A stretch of 64,000 nucleotides of DNA, taken from Colwellia psychrerythraea. Lineage in GTDB: Bacteria; Pseudomonadota; Gammaproteobacteria; Enterobacterales; Alteromonadaceae. Positions 57,417 through 64,000 of this stretch are shown one piece after another. The notes below the pieces were generated by a model, which did not search any database, was not told the DNA's origin, and saw only the letters and a program-made list of their open reading frames with translations. The stretch is taken from positions 1-64,000 of the forward strand of contig NZ_JQEC01000072.1 of the NCBI RefSeq assembly GCF_000764185.1, in the 5' to 3' direction. The translations under genes were made by a program, and so were the position numbers. Each line of letters starts with the position of its first letter. Within the stretch, counting starts at the first letter, position 1.

Positions 57417-57893
57417 TTACTGATTTAATTCATTTAAAACAGCTAATACCACATCATGGTGCTCTTTGGTTTTAAATTTATTAAAAACATGGCTGATTTT
57501 GCCATCCAGACCAATTAAAAAGCTTAAACGGTGAATACCATCATACTCTCTGCCCATAAACTTCTTTAATCCCCAAACACCAAATTGATCAGCTACTTGG
57601 TGATCAACATCAGATAATAATGAGAAGTTAAGTTCATCACGTTGGCAGAATTTTGTTAGACGTTTTACTTCATCAGGGCTAATACCAAAAACAACTGTAT
57701 TTAATTCATTCAGCTCAGCTTTTATATCACGCAACCCTTGAGCTTGAACGGTACAACCTGGTGTCATCGCCTTCGGGTAGAAGTAGACTAATACTTGTTT
57801 TTTACCAATATAGTCTGACAAGGATACTGATTCATCATCTTCATTTGCTAGGGTAAATAGTGGTGCGGTATCACCAACGTTTAACGTATTCAT
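57417..57893 (-). CDS. bcp: Peroxiredoxin Bcp (PrxQ type)
   Basis: 158 residues from ATG 57893, preceded by AAGGTGAG; a longer in-frame start at 58040 would overlap gcvR and lacks support. Thiol peroxidase that reduces hydrogen peroxide and organic peroxides. The peroxidatic Cys is C47 in PKAMTPGCTVQ. The E. coli resolving Cys five residues on is absent (Gln52); instead C83 (LTKFCQRD) is present, as in the beta-type PrxQ with resolving Cys in another helix. It follows gcvR by 58 bases. Confidence 0.93.
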   Translation of the reverse strand: MNTLNVGDTAPLFTLANEDDESVSLSDYIGKKQVLVYFYPKAMTPGCTVQAQGLRDIKAELNELNTVVFGISPDEVKRLTKFCQRDELNFSLLSDVDHQVADQFGVWGLKKFMGREYDGIHRLSFLIGLDGKISHVFNKFKTKEHHDVVLAVLNELNQ

Positions 57894-57951
57894 TATAAGC
57901 TCACCTTTATTATTCTTTGAAGTTATTTCGCAATATTTAACTAAACGGCTA

Positions 57952-58479
57952 TTACAACAGATTAGCGTTAGCTTTTTTAATGAAACCTTGTACATCAGTT
58001 TGTTGACAAAGCTCCAAGAAGTCACGTTCCAGTTCATCAATACTAATTTTTTCAGTTAAAGCAAACAGTATATGAGCACTCATATTATTGGTTTTAGGGT
58101 CTATTTCTGACTTTAACGAAGAGATATCTATTTTACGCGTGGCAAAAAAGGCGGTCATCGCTTTCAATATACCGGGTTGATCTATGCCTGAATAACTCGC
58201 TTGATAATGTTTAACCAAGTCGAAGGTTCGGTGACCAGACGTACGTTTCATCATAGTAATTAAATCTAAACTATGGGCAATTTTAGGGATCCGTGCCTCA
58301 ATCTTATTAATTGCTCTAGTATCACCATTAAGTAACATGATAAAAGTAAATTCTGAGCCAAAAAGCGCCATTCGGCTGTCTAATATATTACATTCGCATT
58401 CACTTGCTAATTTAGTTAATTCACTAACACAACCCGTTCGGTCCGCTCCCATTGCTGTTAGTACTAAATATTGTGACAT
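57952..58479 (-). CDS. gcvR: Glycine cleavage system repressor GcvR
   Basis: 175 residues, two ACT-like domains (LTAMGADRTGCVSELTKL; YQASYSGIDQPGILKAMTAFF). In E. coli, GcvR binds glycine and blocks GcvA activation of the gcv operon. It is upstream of bcp on the same strand, the E. coli arrangement, and is divergent from bamC. Confidence 0.93.
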   Translation of the reverse strand: MSQYLVLTAMGADRTGCVSELTKLASECECNILDSRMALFGSEFTFIMLLNGDTRAINKIEARIPKIAHSLDLITMMKRTSGHRTFDLVKHYQASYSGIDQPGILKAMTAFFATRKIDISSLKSEIDPKTNNMSAHILFALTEKISIDELERDFLELCQQTDVQGFIKKANANLL

Positions 58480-58687
58480 TAATTACGCCTGAGTTGTCAA
58501 TAAAGGCGCATTGTAACTGATCGTGATTAAAGTTGGAATCATCTTACATTTTTGTGGTCATATAACTTGTGTTTGCAAAATCAGCCAAGTACCATGGGGC
58601 GCAATATCTAGCCTTGTATTATATCAAATATTATTTAGTGAGCTTAGTTGAGTTTATATATCAATAACCTAAGCCGCAGGAGTTTTA

Positions 58688-59857
58688 ATGAGTTGTAGAG
58701 TATTTTATTTATCACTGTTAGCGTTATCACTAACAGCTTGTGGTTCAGTTAATAATAAACAAGCCGAAGGTGGTTTTGACTACCAACATAAAGCTGAAGC
58801 TAACGATCTTGTGATTCCTGCTAATTTAAATAAGCCAAAACAAGCGAAGACTTTTTTTGTTACGGATAAAATAAATCATCAGGGTCCTGTTGGTAAAGAC
58901 ATGGATATCCGTGCACCCTCATTAGTCATGCCAATTGCAGCCTCTTCACGTGTTGTTGATGAATCTGGCATCGCTATTATTTGGTTTGATAAAGTATTAG
59001 AAGATAAAGACTTATTCGAATTTATTGAAAGAGTTGTCAAAGAAAAATTAACTGAAGATAACATCACTTATCATTATATAGAAGAAGATAAAGAAGTTAC
59101 CTTAGGCAAAGTTATTGAAGGGGCGACCAGCTTAAAGGAAACCAGCATTAAACGTGAAGGTATTAAAACCGCCATTATTGAATCTGACTGGTACCATAAT
59201 GAAGTTGATGTCGGTTGGATCTTTACTGATATTCAATTCTCCAAGAGTTTACGTTTTCGTTACCAACTGTTAGCTAAACCTCACGGTCGTAGTGTTTCAT
59301 TGCGTGTTTCCTTAGTTGACTTCTTACAAACGGATGAAACGGGTGGCAGCAAAACAATGGATCCAATTGATAAGCAAAGAGCTGAAAAAGCCATGCTTAA
59401 TGAATTAATTGCCTCTGTTGATTATAACTATCGCGTTCAACAAAGAGCGGACCGTTTAACTCGTGCGAACCAGAAATTAGTAACTTTGGGTAAGAATGTT
59501 GAAGAAGAAAACTCTTATGTTATTGAAATGGGTCTAGAAGATCTATGGGGTAATATGCCTTTATTCTTTGAAAAGCATGGCTTTACTATTACAGATCTGA
59601 ACGAAGATAAAAAGATTTATTTTGTTGACTTTGTTAAGCCTGATAGTAGTGTTTGGGATAGTATTTGGGGCGACGACGTACCAACTATTGATGTTAGCGA
59701 TGCACATTACCAATTTAGGTTAACGCCACTGGGCGAGCTAAACCATAAAACAGCAGTAACCATATATAATGCTGCGGGTGAGCCATTGCCGCTTGAATCG
59801 TTAGAACGAATCTTCCCCGTCATTGAAAAAGGCTTATCGTTTAGAGATGTTTTTTAA
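58688..59857 (+). CDS. bamC: Outer-membrane assembly lipoprotein BamC
   Basis: 389 residues, lipobox LTAC gives Cys18. The unstructured N-terminal region (NKQAEGGFDYQHKAEAND) that contacts BamD is followed by two helix-grip domains, as in E. coli BamC (344 residues). It is part of the BAM complex that inserts barrels into the outer membrane. dapA, its usual upstream neighbour in E. coli, is not here; the 5' gap holds no gene. A long palindromic terminator follows. Confidence 0.92.
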   Translation: MSCRVFYLSLLALSLTACGSVNNKQAEGGFDYQHKAEANDLVIPANLNKPKQAKTFFVTDKINHQGPVGKDMDIRAPSLVMPIAASSRVVDESGIAIIWFDKVLEDKDLFEFIERVVKEKLTEDNITYHYIEEDKEVTLGKVIEGATSLKETSIKREGIKTAIIESDWYHNEVDVGWIFTDIQFSKSLRFRYQLLAKPHGRSVSLRVSLVDFLQTDETGGSKTMDPIDKQRAEKAMLNELIASVDYNYRVQQRADRLTRANQKLVTLGKNVEEENSYVIEMGLEDLWGNMPLFFEKHGFTITDLNEDKKIYFVDFVKPDSSVWDSIWGDDVPTIDVSDAHYQFRLTPLGELNHKTAVTIYNAAGEPLPLESLERIFPVIEKGLSFRDVF

Positions 59858-59903
59858 CGCTAAGTAGATTTAGCAGAGTTAATAGTGCGTTTTAATCGTA
59901 CTT

Positions 59904-59949
59904 TGCAGAAATAAAAAAACGCCACTAGTGGCGTTTTTTTATTTCTGCA
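59904..59949. terminator. 46-bp perfect palindromic terminator after bamC
   Basis: A perfect palindrome of 46 bases with no unpaired centre. The core is AACGCCACTAGTGGCGTT, flanked by A and T tracts and then GAAAT / ATTTC and TGCA ends. It is a bidirectional terminator for bamC and the convergent small gene at 59979. Confidence 0.9.
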
Positions 59950-59978
59950 TTTTCATTGTATTCATTTGTAGAAACAAC

Positions 59979-60167
59979 TTAAGGTTGCTTCTTCTCTATC
60001 GGTGCCATCTTATGCGTACTTTTTTTGGTTCTTGGTAGGGTTTCTTTTAAATCATTTAAACTGTTTTTGCGCATTTTTTGTTTTGAGCTTTTTTGAAATG
60101 TACTCAAATTTCCAATGATGATAACTACCGTTATCACAATCATAAAAATAGCTAACCAATCGTCCAT
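59979..60167 (-). CDS. Small single-TM protein, DUF2897-like
   Basis: 62 residues: one TM helix (about 5-22), then a basic cytoplasmic tail. AGAGG lies 7 bases before the ATG, which supports reality. Length and layout match DUF2897, and E. coli has a similar small membrane protein (YpfN) near dapE. Function unknown. It lies 49 bases after the M15 peptidase gene on the same strand. Confidence 0.72.
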   Translation of the reverse strand: MDDWLAIFMIVITVVIIIGNLSTFQKSSKQKMRKNSLNDLKETLPRTKKSTHKMAPIEKKQP

Positions 60168-60216
60168 TGGAATGCCTCTTAATTAGTTTGTTAAATGTTA
60201 ATTTATTAGGTTTATT

Positions 60217-60927
60217 TTAAGTCAGTATAACATTTGTCGGTGCCGCGCAGACATTATTAATATAACGTTTTGCTATCAGGTCTAGGTTGTCAATAATGAC
60301 TTTTTTACCCAAAATATTACTACTTTGTAATGTTTGTGCTAATTGTTCAGCACTGAATGTTTGCTGAAATTGTTGAGCTAACGGTAAGTAAGACAAATGC
60401 CAAGGCTCTTGGGCAATACCCCCTTGGAATGTAGCATAAGGAAAATAGAAGCCAAACCTATGGGCGTGTTGTAATAACCAAGAAGACAACTCTGCTAGCG
60501 GCCCGGATTCGCTATATTCCCAAGGCTCAAGTTGCAATTGATAATTTTGTGCTAATAAGTTTGGCGCGTAAACATCAATATCACAGCCCCAATGGTGACG
60601 ACTGGCACCGGGCAGGGCAGAATAAAGTAAAATGCTCTCTATTATTTGTAATGAAGACAAATTATCAACAACAACAATGTCGCCGTTAATATCTTTAATG
60701 GCCGTTTTACCAGAAAATTTATTGTTCCAAAGCATCAACTGCCTGTCAAAAGAACGAAAGCCACTGGCAATTTTTAAGTCAATACCATCTGTTTTTGCCG
60801 CTGTAACTATCGCATCAAAAGCTGGTTTCATTTCTTGATGAATGGCGACTCGCTCATTTAAATAGTACAGGTGTTCCTCGGTTTTTCCGAGTACTTGTGC
60901 ACGATTGATGGCTTTAAACTTTTGCAT
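60217..60927 (-). CDS. M15-family D,D-carboxypeptidase-like protein
   Basis: 236 residues with the VanY/DacB M15 signatures: GFRSFDRQLMLW, SRHHWGCDIDV with the zinc-binding HxxxxxxD layout, and EPWHLSYLP with the third ligand His. It probably trims peptidoglycan stem peptides. No clear signal peptide is seen, so a cytoplasmic recycling role or non-canonical export is possible. It follows dapE by 23 bases in the same run. Confidence 0.85.
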   Translation of the reverse strand: MQKFKAINRAQVLGKTEEHLYYLNERVAIHQEMKPAFDAIVTAAKTDGIDLKIASGFRSFDRQLMLWNNKFSGKTAIKDINGDIVVVDNLSSLQIIESILLYSALPGASRHHWGCDIDVYAPNLLAQNYQLQLEPWEYSESGPLAELSSWLLQHAHRFGFYFPYATFQGGIAQEPWHLSYLPLAQQFQQTFSAEQLAQTLQSSNILGKKVIIDNLDLIAKRYINNVCAAPTNVILT

Positions 60928-60950
60928 GATGGATAGTTGCCTGTAGCTAG

Positions 60951-62147
60951 CTAAGTAATGGACTTATGAGTACATAAAACATTAACCAAGCAGTGATAAT
61001 AAATATCAACCAGCTTTTCTAAATCCTCACAAGCAACAGACTCATTAACTTGATGAATAGTCGCATTACACGGCCCAAGCTCTATCACTTGTGCACCCGT
61101 TGGTGCGATAAAACGTCCATCGGAAGTGCCTCCAGCAGTTGAAAGTTGGGTTTCTTTACCGGTAACCGAAAGTATTGCTTGGCTAACGGCGTTTAAAAAT
61201 CCGTGTTTAGAGTCTACATGTTTGGTAATAAATGGCTTGCCATTAAATGTCCACTTAATATCATAATCAAGTTGATGTTTGTTAAGGATACTCTCAACTT
61301 TCTCAACAATTATTTGGTCGGTTAATTCAGTGCTATAACGTAAATTAAATAATGCGGTGATATGGCCAGGAACAACGTTGGTGGCACCGGTACCGGCATT
61401 TATATTTGATAATTGAAAACTAGTGGCAGGGAAATATTCATTACCCTTATCCCATTCTACTTGGCTGAGCTCAGTTAATGCTGGCATGGCTAAATGGATA
61501 GGATTTTTTACATGTTCAGGGTAGGCAACATGCCCTTGTTTACCTTTAATATCTACTTCAGCAGAAATAGAACCACGACGACCATTTTTAACAATATCGC
61601 CAACCGCGTGGGTACTTGAAGGCTCACCGACAATACAGTAGGTTATTTTCTCATTGCGCGCTTCCAGTGTGTCGATAACCCGAGTGGTGCCATTAATAAA
61701 TGGTCCTTCTTCATCGCTGGTAATTAAGAAGGTAATTGCTCCTTGATGATCAGGGTGGTCTTTAACAAAACGCTCTGTTGCCACTATCATTGCCGCCAAG
61801 CTGCCTTTCATATCTGCTGCGCCACGACCATATAACATGCCATCAATAATGGTTGGTTCAAATGGCGGCGTATTCCATAACTCAAGGTTACCAGTGGGCA
61901 CTACATCGGTGTGACCAGCAAAACAAAAAACTAAATCATTGTTATTGCTCTCGGTACTATCACGACGAGACCAAAGGTTAGTAGTGTCAGCAAAAATCAT
62001 GCTTTCATTATTAAAACCGAGTTTTTTCAATCGCTCTGCCATGAGTTTTTGGCAACCAGCATCTTCAGGAGTGACTGAAGCTCTACCGATAAGATCTTTA
62101 GCTAATGCAATAACTGCACTTTCACTTTGTTTTTCTGTTTGACTCAC
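60951..62147 (-). CDS. dapE: Succinyl-diaminopimelate desuccinylase
   Basis: 398 residues, the dizinc M20 enzyme that makes LL-diaminopimelate for lysine and peptidoglycan. Metal ligands lie in [21 protein letters not shown] and [12 protein letters not shown] (catalytic Glu); the C-terminal [13 protein letters not shown] supplies the final His. It lies after yffB, the same order as E. coli. Confidence 0.97.
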   Translation of the reverse strand: MSQTEKQSESAVIALAKDLIGRASVTPEDAGCQKLMAERLKKLGFNNESMIFADTTNLWSRRDSTESNNNDLVFCFAGHTDVVPTGNLELWNTPPFEPTIIDGMLYGRGAADMKGSLAAMIVATERFVKDHPDHQGAITFLITSDEEGPFINGTTRVIDTLEARNEKITYCIVGEPSSTHAVGDIVKNGRRGSISAEVDIKGKQGHVAYPEHVKNPIHLAMPALTELSQVEWDKGNEYFPATSFQLSNINAGTGATNVVPGHITALFNLRYSTELTDQIIVEKVESILNKHQLDYDIKWTFNGKPFITKHVDSKHGFLNAVSQAILSVTGKETQLSTAGGTSDGRFIAPTGAQVIELGPCNATIHQVNESVACEDLEKLVDIYYHCLVNVLCTHKSIT

Positions 62148-62187
62148 AACGGATACCTTTACTTAATTTCTAATGAGGAGTTGTTAA

Positions 62188-62538
62188 TTATTTGTCTGAG
62201 AATAGGCTCTGGTACTGCTCAGCTTTAAAACCAAGGTTGAGCTCGCCATTTAATGGTAATAAAGGCCTTTTAAGCAAGGTAGGTTGCGCAAGTACCGCAG
62301 CGAACATCACCTCATCAGTTAAATTGTTTTTAATGTCGTCAGGCAAGTTACGAAAAGTGGTGCTGCGTTTGTTTAATAATAATGACCAATCACTTTGACT
62401 AACAAATTGTGTTAATAACTCTGCCGTTAAAGCTTGTTTTTTAAAGTCATAAAGTTGATGTGCTACGTCGTTTGCTGCAAGCCATTTAGTGGCTTTTTTC
62501 ACTGTGTCGCAATTTTTAATACCATAAAGTGTAATCAT
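62188..62538 (-). CDS. yffB: ArsC/Spx-like protein YffB
   Basis: About 117 residues from ATG 62538, which reproduces the E. coli start MITLYGIKNCDT; the ATG 18 bases earlier adds residues not found in E. coli. A thioredoxin-like fold with Cys10 that probably uses glutathione. E. coli YffB also lies beside dapE; no function is proven. Neither start has a strong ribosome site. Confidence 0.88.
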   Translation of the reverse strand: MITLYGIKNCDTVKKATKWLAANDVAHQLYDFKKQALTAELLTQFVSQSDWSLLLNKRSTTFRNLPDDIKNNLTDEVMFAAVLAQPTLLKRPLLPLNGELNLGFKAEQYQSLFSDK

Positions 62539-62799
62539 AGCTAATAAATATCCCATATTTAATAATCAATGCTTAGATAATACCAGAACCAATGGCTTAT
62601 ATCCGCTTTTCTTCGGGTAGGAAAGTGCTATACCGACATTGAGTTGATGTCTTTTATAACTGATTTAGATAACCTTCGATTTGATGCCTAGGCTTTCAAA
62701 AAATTCACTCCTATAAGTTAAAAAAGATAGTCTATAATAATTTGAAGGGATTTATTTCTATTGCTCACGGAAGATCTTTATGGAAAGGTATGAGTAGTA

Positions 62800-64000
62800 A
62801 TGAAAGAAAAAGAGCTCCCATTAGAAAAATCTCTCTATCGTTTATTTGAAATAACCCCTGTTCCAATCGCTTTGTCATTTCCTGACGGTAAACTTGAATA
62901 TGTTAATCCTGCACTAAAAAGAATGCTTGGATATGAAGGTGACGAAATATATTCGAATGAAGTTACTATTACTCATCTTGATGATATTCATGTTAATGCC
63001 GGCATAAGAAAAAAATTGACCCAAAACCCTTTTGTGCCTATGCAAATTGAAAAAAGATATCAGCACAAACTGGGGCACACTGTATTCGTTCAATTGAATA
63101 TTGTTGCACAAGCGGATAACGACAATTTGATTAAAAGGTATATTTCACAGTTAATAGATTTAACAACTATTAAAAAATCAGATGCGGCAGAAATACTACT
63201 CAATCATTTAGTTAATAAGTCTAATGATGCAATTTATGTTGTTGAGCCTGAGTATGGCCAAATCTTAAATTGTAATCAATTGGCGCATCAAAGGTTAGGT
63301 TACAACAAAGATGAATTACTAAAGTTATCAGTTTCAGATCTGAATTCGAAATTTGATATCAAAGCTAAGTGGAATGAACATAGTAAACAAATAAAGCTTG
63401 CAGGAAACATTGTTATTGAATCCACGCATACAAGAAAAGATGGCACTAAATTGCCCATTGAAGCAAGCATTAGTTTCATTGAGTTTAATCAGACAGGTTA
63501 TTTACTGGCAATAGTAAGAGACATTTCAAGGCGGAAACAAAAAGAGTTAGAAGCATTGGAGTTAGCTAATTTAGATCCTTTGACAAAGCTGCCTAACAGA
63601 AGAATACTTGAAAATAAATTAGACATTCTATTTAAAAAGGCAAAAGAAAAAAACACCTTAATTGCTTTTTTCTTTATTGACCTTGATCATTTTAAGCTTA
63701 TTAATGATTCACATGGTCATAGTGTTGGTGATGAAATTTTAGTCGGTACTGCTAATAGGTTAAAACATTGTATTAGGGGCTCTGATATTGTCACTCGTAT
63801 GGGAGGGGATGAATTTCTAGTAGTCATTAGTGGTGTTAAAGAACATTCCTCAATAAAAGTAATGGCGGATAAATTACAAGAAGAATTCACATCACCTTTT
63901 AAAGTTCAAGCCCATTTGATCGCTGTAAAAGCCAGTATTGGTGTTTCTGTATATTCGAATAATAATGGAGAAGCGCACACGTTAATACAATTGGCAGATG
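62800..64000 (+). CDS. PAS-PAS-GGDEF diguanylate cyclase, cut by the window end
   Basis: The first 400 codons of an open frame starting ATG 62800, preceded by GGAAAGG at about 11 bases and an in-frame stop. Two PAS domains lie at about residues 10-125 and 140-245 (LFEITPVPIALSFPDGKLE; SNDAIYVVEPEYGQIL), followed by a GGDEF domain with MGGDEFL at 334-340. An RGSD inhibitory site lies 5 residues before it, so product inhibition is expected. No TM segment is seen in this part. Whether an EAL domain follows is beyond the window. Confidence 0.92.
   Translation, partial: MKEKELPLEKSLYRLFEITPVPIALSFPDGKLEYVNPALKRMLGYEGDEIYSNEVTITHLDDIHVNAGIRKKLTQNPFVPMQIEKRYQHKLGHTVFVQLNIVAQADNDNLIKRYISQLIDLTTIKKSDAAEILLNHLVNKSNDAIYVVEPEYGQILNCNQLAHQRLGYNKDELLKLSVSDLNSKFDIKAKWNEHSKQIKLAGNIVIESTHTRKDGTKLPIEASISFIEFNQTGYLLAIVRDISRRKQKELEALELANLDPLTKLPNRRILENKLDILFKKAKEKNTLIAFFFIDLDHFKLINDSHGHSVGDEILVGTANRLKHCIRGSDIVTRMGGDEFLVVISGVKEHSSIKVMADKLQEEFTSPFKVQAHLIAVKASIGVSVYSNNNGEAHTLIQLAD

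Noticed and set aside
57894-58040. Longer N-terminus for bcp
   Set aside because: It would overlap gcvR, has no matching family residues, and AAGGTGAG points to the ATG at 57893.

Overview
The window is an AT-rich chromosomal segment of a marine-type gammaproteobacterium. Gene content and order point to the Alteromonadales, most likely Colwellia or a close relative. That placement is inferred from conserved gene neighbourhoods (alaA-yfbR; purN-purM-DUF2066-hda; arsC-bepA-TusA-like-perM; bcp-gcvR/bamC; yffB-dapE) and from low GC; no database comparison was possible. I see no prophage, no full insertion sequence, no rRNA and no CRISPR array. The only mobile-looking DNA is one 162-bp MITE-like element.

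Layout. 1-9.5 kb holds housekeeping and signalling genes: a DUF4136 lipoprotein, an HD-GYP response regulator, alaA-yfbR, a GFA-domain protein, proS, a pentapeptide-repeat potassium-channel fusion, a GNAT enzyme, an S4 protein and a small TPR-like protein. 9.8-16.8 kb is a co-directional accessory locus for the cell envelope: a beta-barrel transporter, two DUF3604 lipoproteins, a HupE/UreJ-type membrane protein and an anchored parvulin-type PPIase. I regard it as the best candidate for an uncharacterised system. 17-20 kb holds a second-type DnaK divergent from a Crp/Fnr regulator, with a CooA-like palindrome between them. 20.2-26.7 kb is an outer-membrane cluster: two Omp85-like barrels, another barrel, a large GPW-repeat secreted protein and a DUF3313 lipoprotein.

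26.8-35.6 kb has two identical tRNA-Val genes behind a strong sigma-70 promoter, a 9-copy octamer repeat, gltX, a DUF4440 protein, the MITE-like element, a DEAD-box helicase, an FMN-binding glutamate-synthase-like protein, rlmJ and ybiT. 35.8-39.5 kb holds a CheY-like / CheC-like / hybrid-kinase operon. 39.5-45.9 kb has ygiQ, a DUF885 lipoprotein, sulA with a textbook LexA box, and a DUF3108 protein.

46-62.6 kb preserves an order like the E. coli purM-purN to dapE-yffB interval: purN, purM, DUF2066, hda, (metalloprotease lipoprotein, DUF2069), arsC, bepA, TusA-like, perM, mgsA, bcp, gcvR, bamC, a small membrane protein, an M15 peptidase, dapE and yffB. dapA, which precedes bamC in E. coli, is absent here. 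The window ends inside a PAS-PAS-GGDEF diguanylate cyclase.
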